This document shows positions 44,651 through 57,088 of a stretch of DNA of 64,000 bases, in pieces (the stretch's first letter is position 1; every line of letters starts with the position of its first letter). Location: assembly GCA_029964075.1 (NCBI GenBank), contig CM057133.1, positions 12,858,699 to 12,922,698 of the forward strand. The letters are read 5' to 3'. The notes under the pieces are model-generated. The model was not told the DNA's origin, did not search any database, and was given only the letters and a program-made list of their open reading frames with translations. A program made the translations under genes and the position numbers. This DNA comes from Patiria pectinifera. Its lineage: Eukaryota > Echinodermata > Asteroidea > Valvatida > Asterinidae.

Positions 44651-47438
44651 CCAGCCATACTCCCGATAGAAGCGTACTAGCCCATCGCCGTGCTGCAGTC
44701 AGATCGGATGGGGATATCGACCTGCCAGCGTATCCGTTTCGCGGTGTCGAGTGGCACGCGCCCGGAGCTGACGCAAATCTCTCCCCGGCTTTGCAGCGCG
44801 GGGCTACGCTCGCAAAGTGATTACCCACAAAGTCCGCTCCCGTTTCCTCTGATACATTAGACGTGTGGTCATTTCTCCTTTTTACACGAGTTGATTGTAA
44901 TTTTTCCAAAAAGTGCATGTTGCAGTATCCCTTATCACTCCATTTCATTTTCCCGACCCGAAGGTATCAAGTTCGAAAGTCACATCTTTTAATAACTTGG
45001 ATGCAGATGATGATAATATACAGCGGCTGCAGCGAACTGGGTTTTCAGTCTAGTCTATTTTCTATTATGAGTGAGAAGTTGGTATTACTATTTTCGAATC
45101 GCCGCAAGAAAATAGAACCATTACTGTGTATGCAAGTATCTGTTTTTACGTAACGGGGATAATGCCATCTTCAACTAATCGCCAAGGTGATATTTTTTTT
45201 TCTCGGTTTACAGTCAAAGATGTCATTCAAAGTTCGAAAGCAAAAACGAAAAAAAAAGTAAGACACTTGTAAAAGCTGAAGAAAGATTTGATTAAAAACC
45301 CAAACAATCAAACTTCACTAAAAGATTTACAATTAGTTGACTCCATGCAAATTAACATCAAACTGAAATGAGTGTAGGATTCTATACACTCAACACGCAA
45401 CAAGGATTGGCGTGTGTTTTCCATATCACACATATAGAGCGAGTAGATTTCTTGTCAGTTTTCAAGAAGTGCATGAAAAAAACCTGGCAGTATTTTGACA
45501 AGGTTGTTTTGAGAGTGTAGGCTTGATACTGATTGAAAGAAAACAGCGATTTTTGAAAACAAGATAACGTAGATAAATATCACCTAGGTCATATGCAATT
45601 AAATTTACATGTTTAACCGTATGGGAATTGGAGTGCCTAGCTTTGAAGACCTTTCCCCGACAATTCAGTTCTTACTGCGGTGGGGATTAAAATATACTTG
45701 AAAACATCTTCTCCTGTAATTGAACTTTAAAAATGCGCATAAATCTGCCCTAGGTGATCCCTTGTGTCGCATCTGCAAGTACGATTGCGTCCTAAAGGCC
45801 TTCTGGGCGTACTGATTAAGCCGCTATTCGCCGCGAGCCCCGGGCGGTTACTGACTTTTGTAGCCCTCGCCCACCGTGAATGTCGGGTTCCTGAATCGCG
45901 CTCCGCCCTGCACTGGCGCGGATTATTGGGATTTGAAATGAATGATCTCTAAGACTGGGCTGAAGCACTAAAGGCAGTATCGGTCAACTCCGGGGAAGGC
46001 GATGTTTTCACACAATCTGCTTTGCAGGCGGCGGGCAGTGACACCTTTATTTACAGAAAAATCTGATTTCAGAACGTCCCATAAGGGCGTTCTCTTTGAA
46101 TTTCTGATCTTAGAGAAGGTAGAAAAAGAGGATTTAAATTTTGTGGTCACAAACACCCTAGAGGTCCGGCCCGCAAATACTTCGCCGCGCACAAAGGCAC
46201 CTTTTGCATCATTGTAGGGCATTTGGGGATTGTCATGGCATCTACCTCTCAAGACCCACAGAATTACTGGTGGTATATCTCTCCAAACTCCCCGAGGTTG
46301 CTGAGAGGTTTGCCACTAATCTGCAAACCGTGAGCCGGGATCTGAAAGGCGAGAACGCGATTGACTTTTGGTGATGGCTTAGTTGAATATCTCCTGGAAT
46401 CGGACCTTCTTTTCTTAATGTCATCAGAACTGAGTCGGGTCATTGACACCACCAGAGTGAAGTTGAACGAAGCATATTTGCTAAGATGAAACTTCGAAGT
46501 TTGCAAAATTCACTCTGTACTCTCCATAGAGTGTATGGTACACCACTGATATTTTTTTTCTGTTGGATTTGTATTTGGTATAATGTTTCTGCGATACAGG
46601 ATTTTGTAGGCCTACGCCACATTATTTACAATGATCCATTGGAAGGATACAATACAGCTCAGGGTGGCCTCACTTAGTCCAGTTGTTGTAATTTAATTCA
46701 GAAAAATCAAAATATGAAGACCTTCTTTCGGATGTGATGTCAGATGCAACAACAAAAACCAAACAAAACAAATTTTCAAATCTGTTCAAGTGTCTCAGTC
46801 GGTAACTAGTGGTGTGACTTTCCCTGTACTGTAAAATCTATACATGGTTTCGAATGAACAGCATGTGGTAGCGCGATCGAACCACTCGACAGATGCGGAT
46901 GAAAAAATGATAGGCCCACAAACAAGGAATCAATAAATTTGTCCCCGAAGTTAACTATTTTTAGGGTCAAGTCTCGACGTGTCATCAGGTTCCATGTAAA
47001 ATTCTGTGGTACTATCTGCAGGGTTTTTCCAGTAACGTTCTAAGGTTTCTCGCGTACTTTCTTGAAGTAAACACATCGCCGTCAGACCGTCACCTATTTC
47101 CATCGATCGTATTTTTCTCTTCGACTACGAGATCCATACCAAGGATGCGAGAGCCGGCGCGGGCTAAGTATTGTCCGGCCGTAACTCAAGAGCGTGTCGC
47201 AGGTATAGCGTACTGTCCGGGATGCGCTGAAAGTAGACGATCGTATTCCAAGCAGACGGCACAAAAAGGATTGACCTAAATATTAAGAGTATTAAAGCCT
47301 CATCCACCGGGTGATGCAGGCGTGGAAGTTACGGACGGCGTGGGGCGATCTGAAGGTCTTCACACTGCCATGTCTCATTCTTGTTTGACGCAGTGATTGA
47401 CTGCTGCGCGATCCCTCGAAGAAAACATGGACAGTTAG
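44651..47438. other. Gene-free stretch
   Basis: No domain-bearing frame. A TAGGCCTA octamer lies at 46607. The opposite-strand frames near 45968-46252 overlap and are unsupported. Confidence 0.45.
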
Positions 47439-47446
47439 GGTCTACC

Positions 47447-47694
47447 CAGGGCCGGATTAAGTGTTCCGTAGGCCCTAGGCACCAGAGTTCCGTAGGCCCC
47501 TATACTCCGCACTAGGCACCAACATCAGTTTCATATTGATGCTAAGCTAAGCAAGCCAGGCCAAACTAGTAGTTCTAAAAGCCTGTTGGCACACAATGGC
47601 ATTTTCGCTGGCCCTCAAATTGTTCGTAAGCCCCATTTTTTTTCGTAGGCCCTAGGCGCAGTGCCTACTGTGCCTATTGGATAATGCGGGCCTG
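47447..47694. mobile_element. 248-bp hAT MITE with perfect 8-bp target duplication
   Basis: The element starts CAGGGCCGGATTAAG and ends ATAATGCGGGCCTG, an imperfect inverted repeat of the type seen in hAT elements. GGTCTACC flanks both ends exactly (47439-47446 and 47695-47702). The interior repeats GTAGGCCC-TA and CCCTAGGC words three times. No coding capacity. The intact target duplication suggests a relatively young insertion. Confidence 0.85.
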
Positions 47695-47702
47695 GGTCTA
47701 CC

Positions 47703-48044
47703 CGATGTTCCCCAATACCTATGTTCCCCAATTCTGATGCTTACACCCAAAATCAATAGTTGCCTTTCCTGTTATGTTGATTCAAATTTAAACTCAGAGT
47801 GGTTTGGTTTTCTTTTCTTTAAGTTGGGCTGGCAAAGTATAATTGGTCAGTATCCAAGGAATCCAGACAGGGAATTATGATCTACTTCCGTGATTTCTTT
47901 TTAGCTTTTCTGTGATCCCTTAAGGCCAGCGTTTCCTTAATTCGTAAGATGTTTTCGTCAAGTATGCATCATAATCAACAAGGCTACATGGCCTCCTAAA
48001 TATCATTTACTCCGTTCCGAGCCTCAGTCGTGCCGGGGGAATTG
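47703..48044. other. Short gene-free spacer
   Basis: Nothing recognised between the hAT MITE and the second copy of the 580-bp element. Confidence 0.5.
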
Positions 48045-48657
48045 TGCAAAGGGCCATGTGCAAAGGGCCATTTACTACAGAACCTGCAAAGTGATAAGAT
48101 GAGGTTATTGGAATTTGAGTTCAATTTCTTTTTCTTAGAAACATATTTTGCGCAACTTTCTACTCTTAAATGTGTGAAAACTATGTTTGGCATTTAATTT
48201 TACTAAAAAATGCACTTTTTCAAGCATAAATTGTCAATGCTTTTCCGGACAACGGAGGGCATTCAGGAAGACCGTGTTGAGTTTAAGGGGTTTTCTGATC
48301 AAATTGTGAACCCTAAAATTGTTCAGAAAACAACTTTGTGAGAAAAGTTTGCTGATTGGCTCACTGCCATACACTGACACACTAACGAATCACCAAAGAA
48401 AAGAAAATGTACAACTGACAGCCAAATATCCAAAATTCTAGCAGCTTTTGGTGCTCAAATAGCTGTAACATTGAGATTTCTGCCAAAAATGACACCACAC
48501 TTTTGCTCATGAATATGGACATTTTCATGAGCGTAAAACAAAAAAGGCACCAAAAAGCCCTTGAAAATAACAAAATGAAATTGAAATAAGGTTAAATGGG
48601 ACACAAAGGTGTTCTTTTAAGGATTGAGTTTAAAAAAATACATTGCATGGGCCGTAA
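48045..48657. mobile_element. Dispersed ~580-bp MITE-like element, copy 2
   Basis: It aligns with 7470-8053 and 62250-62770, including AACGAATCACCAAAGAAAAG at 48384, CTCATGAATATGGACATTTTC and AAATGGGACACAAAGGTG. The right end reads CATTGCATGGGCCGTAAAA. The left end has two GCAAAGGGCCAT words (48046 and 48060), either of which may be the inverted partner. No coding frame. Confidence 0.6.
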
Positions 48658-49550
48658 AAACATATGGTTAACTTCCTTAAATGAAGTTTGTTCAAGAGAG
48701 TATTGATTATATTCCTTTTTTTCTCTCCCTAGTCCTGCCACCGTACAATGACTTGAAGGAACCACTCTTTGACACGGTGCGGTAGAGACATCCCCCTTCT
48801 GAACCCATGGACACCACAATCACCTTCTGTGCAAAGAGATTTAGTGTGAATGAGAGATATATTTGATATAATTTAGTTGTTGTTGTGCACCCTGTTGTGT
48901 TCTAAATACTTCTTTGCCGTATTCGCAGTTTGTTGAAGAATGTAAAGGAACTATTTGTTGTATATATGTAAACTAGCATTGTGATTCAGTTGGCTAAGGA
49001 ACGTTATCGAAGACGTGGTAGCACGAAAGATAGGGATTTCTAAAAGTTCACACCCAATTTTCAGACTTTAAGTCCACTTCAAATGACTCAAAATCTTGTT
49101 TTACTTGAAAAAAATACAACAACGTTGCACACCTTACAAATTATGGTCATTATTTATTTGATCATTTCTGTAAAGTCCTTTTTTAGGGAACTGTCAAGTT
49201 GTTAAAAAAAACACATGAAAGTAGGCGTTACAATGTTCCTGAAATGATGGTTCCATTTCGTCCCGCCCATCAAGCATGCTGCAGGGGGCCCCATTTTTGA
49301 GCGAATAACGACAACATTTTGGAGTATGAACAGTCTCGAATCCGAGGTTTTGACGTTCATTTGTTGGTTCATTTGTGCATGTTGGTACGATTCAAAGATC
49401 ACCTTCTTACAATCTGTAATTATGAGATTGCAGTCAAGGTACCAGACTACCAAAGTAAACATCTTCTTTTCTTTTTTTTGCTGTTTGTATAGCCTTGTTT
49501 TTTTTATATCAATATTGGGCAAATTTGTACTGTTTTTGGAAATAGAAAAA
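48658..49550. other. Gene-free spacer
   Basis: AT-rich, with no recognisable gene. The frames near 49202-49522 are short and without domains. Confidence 0.5.
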
Positions 49551-52500
49551 TATAAGAGGCTAGCCTTGCATTTGTATCAAAATTGTTTTAACAGGAAATA
49601 TTTGTGTACTGTAGAGAAAACTGTAAGTGCTTTGTAAAATGTACAAATAAAAAAGTATATAAAACATGTACAAACTGCCTCTATAGAGCACTTTTGTATT
49701 CTTTCTTTTGTAAGGGGCTAGCCATGCATTTTGATCAAAATTGGGCAAAATGTGATGTTTTCTGGAAATTATAAAATGTAAGGGGCGAGCCTTGCATTTT
49801 TATCCAAATAGGGTGCAATTTAACTTTTTCTTGAAATTAAAATATGTAAGGGGTAAACCTTGCATTTTTACCAAAACAGAGGAAAACATTCTTTTTCTGG
49901 CAGTTATCCAAATTGGGCAAAATTTGCCTTATTTTGGAAATTAACAAATATAAGGGGTTAGCCTTCCAATTTTCATCAAAATTGGGCAAAATTTCGATTT
50001 TTGTAGAATTTATTAAATGTAAGGGGTTAGCCTTGCATTTTATCTAAATAGGGCAAAATTTCACTTTTTGTAGGATTATTAAGTGTAAGGGTTAGCATTG
50101 CATTTTTATCAAATTTGGCAAAATTTGACTTTTTCTGGAAATTAACAAATATAAGGGGTAGCCTTGCATTTTTATCAAAAAAGGGCAAAATTTCGCTTTT
50201 TGTAGCAATTATTCAATGTAAGGGGTTAGCCTTGCAATTTTTTTTCAAAACTGAGCAAAATTTCGCTTTTTGTATAAATTATTTAATGTAAGGGGTAAGC
50301 CTTGCAATTTCATCGAAATTAGGCAAAATTTGACTTTTTATAGACATTATTAAATGTAAGGGGTTAGCCTTGCAATTTTATCAAAATTTGGTAAAATTTG
50401 ACTTTTTCTAGAAATTATTAAATGTAAGGGGTAAGCCTTGCATTTTTTATCAAAATTGGGCAAAATTTCGCTTTTTGTAGAAATTATTAAATGTAAGGGG
50501 TTAGCCTTGCATTTTTATCAAAATTTGGCAAAATTTGACTTTTTCTGGAAATTATTAAATGTAAGGGGTTAGCCTTGCATTTTTATCAAAATTGGGCAAA
50601 ATTCGACCTTTTGCAAAAATTATTAAATGTAAGGGGTAAGCCTTGCAATTTCATCGAAATTAGGCAAAATTTGACCTTTTGTAGCAAATTATTCAATGTA
50701 AGGGGTTAGCCTTGCATTTTTATCAAAATTTGGCAAAATTTGACTTTTTCTGGAAATTAACGAAAGTAAGGGGTAAGCCTTGCCATTTTATCAAAATTAG
50801 GCAAAATTTGGTTTTTGTAGAAATTGCAAAATGTAAGGGTAAGCCTTGCATTTTTACAGAAAAAGGGAAAAAAAAAATTCTGCAAATTAAAAAATGTAAG
50901 GGGTAAGCCTTGCATTTTTATCAAAAAAGGGCAAAATTTGACTTTTTCTGGAAATCAACGAAAGTAAGGGGTAAGCCTTGCATTTTCATCAAAATTAGGC
51001 AAAATTTGACTTTTCTAGAAATTATTAAATGTAAGGGGTTAGCCTTGCAATTTTATCAAAATTTGGCAAAATTTGACTTTTTCTGGAAATTAACAAATGT
51101 AAGGGGTTAGCCTTGCCATTTTATCAAAATTGGGCAAAATTTAATTTTTGTAGAAATTATTAAATGTAAGGGGTAAGCCTTGCATTTTTATCAAAAAAGG
51201 GCAAAATTTGACTTTTTCTGGAAATCAACGAAAGTAAGGGGTAAGCCTTGCATTTTCATCAAAATTAGGCAAAATTTGACTTTTTCTAGAAATTATTAAA
51301 TGTAAGGGGTTAGCCTTGCATTTTTATCAAAATTGGGCAAAATTTGACTTTTTCTGGAAATTAACAAATATAAGGGGTAAGCCTTACAATTTTTTTTCAA
51401 AATTTAGCAAAATTGAGCTTTTTGTATCAATTATTTAATGTAAGGTGTAAGCCTTGCAATTTCATCGAAATTAGGCAAAATTTGACTTTTTCTAGAAATT
51501 ATTCAATGTAAGGGGTTAGCCTTGCATTTTATCAAAATTAGGCAAAATTTGGTTTTTGTAGAAATTGTAAAATGTAAGGGGTAAGCCTTGCATTTTCATC
51601 AAAATTAGGCAAAATTTGACTTTTCTAGAAATTATTAAATGTAAGGGGTTAGCCTTGCATTTTTATCAAAATTGGGCAAAATTTGCCCTTTTTTGGAAAT
51701 TAACAAATATAAGGGGTTAGCCTTGCAATTTTTTTTCAAAATTGAGCAAAATTGAGCTTTTTGTATCAATTATTTAATGTAAGGTGTAAGCCTTGCAATT
51801 TCATCGAAATTAGGCAAAATTTGACTTTTTCTAGAAATTATTCAATGTAAGGGGTTAGCCTTGCATTTTTATCAAAATTGGGAAAAATTTGACTTTTTCT
51901 GGAAATTAACAAATATAAGGGGTTAGCCTTGCACTTTTTATCAAAATTAGGCAAAATTTCGCTTTTTGTAGAAATTGTTAAATGTGAGGGGTAAGCCTTG
52001 CATTTTTACAGAAAAAGGGGAAAAAAACATTTTCCCTGCAAATTATAAAATGTAAGGGGTTACCCTTGCATTTTTATCAAAAAAGGGCAAAATTTGACTT
52101 TTTCTGGAAATTAACAATTATAAGGGGTTAGCCTTGCCATTTTATCCAAATTGGTCAAAATGTCGCTTTTTGTATAAATTATCAAATGTAAGGGGTAAGC
52201 CTTGCATTTTCATCAAAATTAGGCAAAATTTGACTTTTCTAGAAATTATTCAATGTAAGGGGTTTGCCTTGAATTTTAACAAAATTGGGCAAAATTTGAC
52301 TTTTTCTGGAAATTAACAATAATAAGGGGTAAGCCTTGCACTTTTTATCAAATTTAGGCAAAATTTCGCTTTTTGTAGAAATTGTTAAATGTGAGGGGTA
52401 AGCCTTGCATTTTTACAGAAAAAAGGGAAAAAAAACATTTTTTTCTGCAAATTAAAAAATGTAAGGGGTAAGCCTTGCATTTCTACAGAAAAAGGGAAAA

Positions 52501-54604
52501 AACCACATTTTTTTCTGCAAATTAAAAAATGCAAGGGGTAAGCCTTGCATTTTTATCAAAAAAGGGCAAAATTTGACTTTTATCTGAAAATCAACGAAAG
52601 TAAGGGGTTAGCCTTGCATTTTCATTAAAATTAGGCAAAATTTGACTTTTCTAGAAATTATTAAATGTAAGGGGTAAGCCTTGCATTTTCATCAAAATTA
52701 GGCAAAATTTGACTTTTCTAGAAATTATTAAATGTAAGGGGTTAGCCTTGCATTTTTATCAAAATTGGGCAAAATTTGACTTTTTCTGGAAATTAACAAA
52801 TATAAAGGTTTAGATTCGCACTTTTTATCAAAATTAGGCAAAATTTCGCTTTTTGTAGAAATTGTTCAATGTAAGGGGTAAGCCTTGCATTTTTACAGAA
52901 AAAGGGAAAAAAACATTGTTTTTGTGCAAATTAAAAAATGTAAGGGGTAAGCCTTGCATTTTTATCAAAAAAGGGCAAAATTTGACTTTTTCTGGAAATC
53001 AACGAACTAAGGGGTTACCCTTGCAATTTTATCAAAATTAGGCAAAATTTGACTTTTCTGGAAATTATTAAATGTAAGAGGTAAGCCTTGCATTTTCATC
53101 AAAATTAGGCAAAATTTGACTTTTCTAGAAATTTTTCAATGTAAGGGGTAATCCTTGCATTTTTACAGAAAAAGGGAAAAAAGCATTTTTTTTCTGCAAA
53201 TTAACAAATGTAGGGGGTAAGCCTTGCATTTTTATCAAAATTTGGCAAAATTTGACTTTTCTAGAAATTATTAAATGTAAGGGGTTAGCCTTGCAATTTT
53301 ATCAAAATTTGGCAAAATTTGACTTTTTCTGGAAATTATTAAATGTAAGGGGTAAGCCTTGTATTTTTTATCAAAATTTGACTTTTTCTGGAAATTAACA
53401 AATATAAGGGGTTAGCCTTACATTTTTTTTTCAAAATTGAGCAAAATTTTGCTTTTTGTATAAATTATTTAATGTAAGGGGTTAGCCTAGCAATTTCATC
53501 GAAATAAGGCAAAATTTGACATTTTCTGGAAATTATTAAATGTAAGGGGTTAGCCTTGCAGATTTATCAAAATTTGGCAAAATTTGACTTATTCTAGAAA
53601 TTATTCAATGTAAGGGGTTAGCCTTGCATTTTTATCAAAATTGGGAAAAATTTGACTTTTTCTGGAAATTAACAAGTAGAAGGGGTTAGCCTTGCTATTT
53701 TATCAAATTTAGGCAAAATTTCGCTTTTTGTAGCAATTGTTCAATGTAAGGGGTAAGCCTTGCATTTCTACAGAAAAAGGGGAAAAAAACATTTTTTTCT
53801 GCAAATTAAAAAATGCAAGAGGTAAGCCTTGTATTTTCATCAAAATTATGCAAAATTAGACTTTTTCTAGAAATTATTAAATGTAAGGGGTTAGCCTTGC
53901 ATTTTTATCAAAATTTGACTTTTTCTGGAAATTAACAAATATAAGGGGTTAGCCTTGCCATTTTATCCAAATTGGTCAAAATTTCGCTTTTTGTAGAATT
54001 CATTAAATGTAAGGGGTAAGCCTTCCTTTTTACAGATAAAGGGAAAAAAAACATTTTTTCTGCAAATTAAAAAATGTAAGGGGTAAGCCTTGCATTTTTA
54101 TCAAAAAAGGGCAAAATTTGTTTTTCTCTGGAAATCAACGAAAGTAAGGGGTTAGCCTTGCAATTTTATCAAAATTTGGCAAAATTTGACTTTTTCTGGA
54201 AATTATTAAATGTAAGGGGTAAGCCTTGTATTTTTTATCAAAATTGGTGAAAATTCGCTTTTTGTAGAAATTATTCAATGTAAGGGGTAAGCCTTGCATT
54301 TTTACAGAAAAAGGGGAAAAAACCATTTTTTCTGCAAATTAAAAAATGTAAGGGGTAAGCCTTGCATTTTTATCAAAAAAGGGCAAAATTTGTTTTTTTC
54401 TGGAAATCAACGAAAGTAAGGGGTTAGCCTTGCAATTTTTTTTCAAAATTGAGCAAAATTTCGCTTTTTTTATAAATGGAAGGGGTTAGCCTTGCAATTT
54501 CATCAAAATTAGGCAAAATTTGACTTTTTGTAGAAATTATTAAATGTAAGGGGTAAGCCTTGAACTTTTTTATCAACATTGGGCAAAATTTCGCTTTTTG
54601 TAGA
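49551..54604. repeat. ~5-kb satellite/minisatellite, 68-bp unit
   Basis: About 70 tandem copies of an AT-rich unit of about 68 bp built as GTAAGGGGTTAGCCTTGCAT, then TTTTATCAAAATTGGGCAAAA, then TTTGACTTTTTCTGGAAATT and A/T-rich filler. The first unit is degenerate and separated from the core, which starts near 49700. Four subtypes recur: ACAGAAAAAGGGAAAAAA units; ATCAAAAAAGGGCAAAA units ending ATCAACGAAAG; units with TTCGCTTTTTGTAG; and the standard TTTGACTTTTTCTGG type. The ACAG type is often followed directly by the AAAAAAGGG type (near 50850, 52000, 52480, 52890, 54020 and 54300), which indicates higher-order units. Frames in this block are chance products of the repeat. Confidence 0.9.
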
Positions 54605-57009
54605 AGTATTTTGATGAAATGGTTTCTAGATAAAATGCATATAAAACAATATTCAAGCCAAATTTACTGTCATAATACTGTGTATGCTATAGACCTTTAT
54701 CATGCTACCACTATTTGAGTAAATGGTAATGTTTTTGTGCAAAAAGGAACCATACTATTTTTCCTTCAAGCCTCGATCGCTTTGGTTACGTTGATTTGAA
54801 TGGGGAAAATCCAAATGGCCGCAACATGACAACGGTCTGTTCACTGCGCATGAAAATCACATGTGCTCTTCTTGACCGTCAGTTGAACTGGCCTATTAAG
54901 CCAATTTAAACAAGTTGATATAATTTAAAACCGCCTGATTCCGTACTGACTTTTTTTATCATCGTAATACAGATCTCCTAAATTCTAACTAACGACATTT
55001 GTTAATAGAAAAATGTATATGAAAGTAGCAATTTCATATAGAACAGTACACATAAAAGCTTATTTCTGGCGGGGAAATACATGCAGGTCAATGGCATCTC
55101 CATAATCACGTTTGTAATTCATCACGTGTCCGTTGAGTCAAGCCAATTATGGACTATGGGCCTAACCACGCCAGGGATGGAAAACGACGCCAGGGACGGA
55201 AAACGGACTTAAAAACACACGGAAAGGTGCATAATGGCAGTCTCATACTGAGTTGTATTATAATGGGCAATACACACGCACGGCTTCAAAAGCCCCGGAG
55301 CGATTTTCCACTTCGCGGAAGAAGTGGCCGTACTTGTCCGGAGCCAGTGATGAGCCCGGGGCATTGTCTCGATCCCGCCCTACATAAAGGTGCTCCATCC
55401 CCCCGCTACCCATCCGGCCGGTCTCCTTCCTGCTTCCGATACGGATAGAATGTCCTCCCATCTCCCCATTTCCCCCACTCCCTCCTTTGCATACGATGCT
55501 ACATCTCGGTCAGTGCGTTACGGTGGGTTGTTTACCCCTAATACACCACCATCCCTGGTGTCCATTAGTGACCCGTCGTTTTGTGTCAGTATCCCATGTG
55601 CCGTTGTCTCTCAAGCTTCGTTTCTCCGTCCCGCTCTCTCGGCCTCATTAGCCAGATATATCACCGTTGCCACGGCAACCCATTGTCCACTCTTTCGTCG
55701 ATTGATCTGGTGGGATTTGGCCGGAACGAAACCAGACCACGTCCTGACACTCGTGAGCCCTCGTAGCCAATCGTATCAAACTTCTCTAGAGATCAACGGC
55801 TTATGGTCAGGCTTGTGATGATCTTATGCCAAGCAGTGACAATATGCAGAATGATCAAGTAAAATGTAAGAGAAACGGTAGTATATATATATGATGTGCC
55901 AATTAAGGTCATGTTTCACAAATTTCAGCGAATATTAACTGGAGCATATATATCGACTAAAAAATCACAGTATATGCATACCACGTACCACCTGCACTGT
56001 ATTTAGATCGGTTTGATTTTCTACTAGAGCAAAACCATCGTTCCAACTCACTAAACATCTTCATTAGTCTACAACATAATATCAGTATACTGAACAAGGT
56101 TTGCATTTTCTTTATAATCTAAATAAGGCTGCGTTATTATCATCAAATTGAAACAAGGAATTGTCAAGATTGTTGCGAGAAGGTCACAGACATACCCGTT
56201 CCCAGTGGAAAACATACACGAGGAGTTAATTTAATTTTAATAAAAAGGGTATTGATCGACGTTCACCATGCGTGAAGATCCAGACAACGGATGAAAGAAA
56301 GTAAAGGATAACAGACTGTAGTATGTAACGGACATTGCACCCACGAATTGTCCACGACATCCGTAAACATGGTCTGTTCCTGTTCGGACTTTTGGCTACG
56401 CGCAGCCCGGTTAGGTTCCCGGTTCGTAAGTGTGACGTCACTTCAGTTTAAACCACGCCCACTGCATATTAAGTAGCTTGCAACGTTGGAACCGCAAGTA
56501 GTGTAAAGGTGCGTGTTTAGCCAATGGGCGGTAGTAATTGGTTGTGCGTGCGCGTGTATGACAAAGTCACTTAACCGGATAGACCCTTGCATCTGACGTC
56601 ACATTTGAGGGCAGGCCTTTGTTCTTCTGTGATACGCAACCGTATGGTACTTTCATTGTCACTTAATTTACATGACAAACACCCATCCCCTGTGAGGGCG
56701 CACTATGTGCAAACACGGTGGGATACTGCAGTATACGGAGATCGTACAACCGTCCTTGGGTACCTTATTTTAAAATAGAGATTTTTGGTCGCAAAAATGC
56801 AAATGTCTTTGTTTCATTTACATAATGGTGTATTCTAATTAATAATTGTCATCGGGTAATTCATATAGAAAACCGATAAGAATCTCTTTTATTTTATAAG
56901 AAGGAATTTTGCGTCGAGGTGATATAAATCAAATTAGTTTTTGCCCTTCACCGACGTATAAACACTGTATACTCAGTGTGTTACCTCCCGAGTGAAAGTT
57001 GGAAAAAAA
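54605..57009. other. Gene-free stretch
   Basis: A 19-bp direct repeat (ACGCCAGGGATGGAAAACG at 55168-55186, then one mismatch copy at 55187-55205) is the only tandem repeat seen. The 55250-55700 part is richer in G+C and holds a proline/serine-rich 142-codon frame that I do not believe is a gene. An AT run lies near 55882-55892. Confidence 0.45.
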
Positions 57010-57088
57010 TCACTCGGGCGGGACTCGAACCCACAACCTCCTGCTTTCTAGTGCAGACGTCTTACCGCTTGTACCGAGCTAACGGGAT
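57010..57088 (-). ncRNA. tRNA-like Pol III unit (SINE head or pseudo-tRNA)
   Basis: On the minus strand TTAGCTCGGTACAAGCGG fits an A box and GGTTCGAGTCC (complement of 57021-57031) is a B box. The T arm pairs as GTGGG-TTCGAGT-CCCGC. A run of seven T follows within a few bases, a Pol III terminator. The acceptor ends do not pair and the anticodon loop would be one base long, so this is more likely a SINE head or decayed tRNA than a working tRNA. It shares AAGACGTCTGCACT with 13335-13410. Confidence 0.5.

Noticed and set aside
50712..52316. Small frames inside the 68-bp satellite
   Set aside because: The unit length is not a multiple of three and the frames are low-complexity translations of the repeat.
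49551..54604. Interstitial telomeric repeat
   Set aside because: GGGGTTAG resembles TTAGGG but occurs once per 68-bp unit within unrelated sequence, with no head-to-tail hexamers.
49551..54604. CRISPR array
   Set aside because: There are no unique spacers of constant length; the units are continuous tandem copies, and the window is eukaryotic.
55390..55818. 142-codon proline/serine-rich frame
   Set aside because: Composition follows local G+C, an overlapping frame exists, and no domain or splice context was seen.
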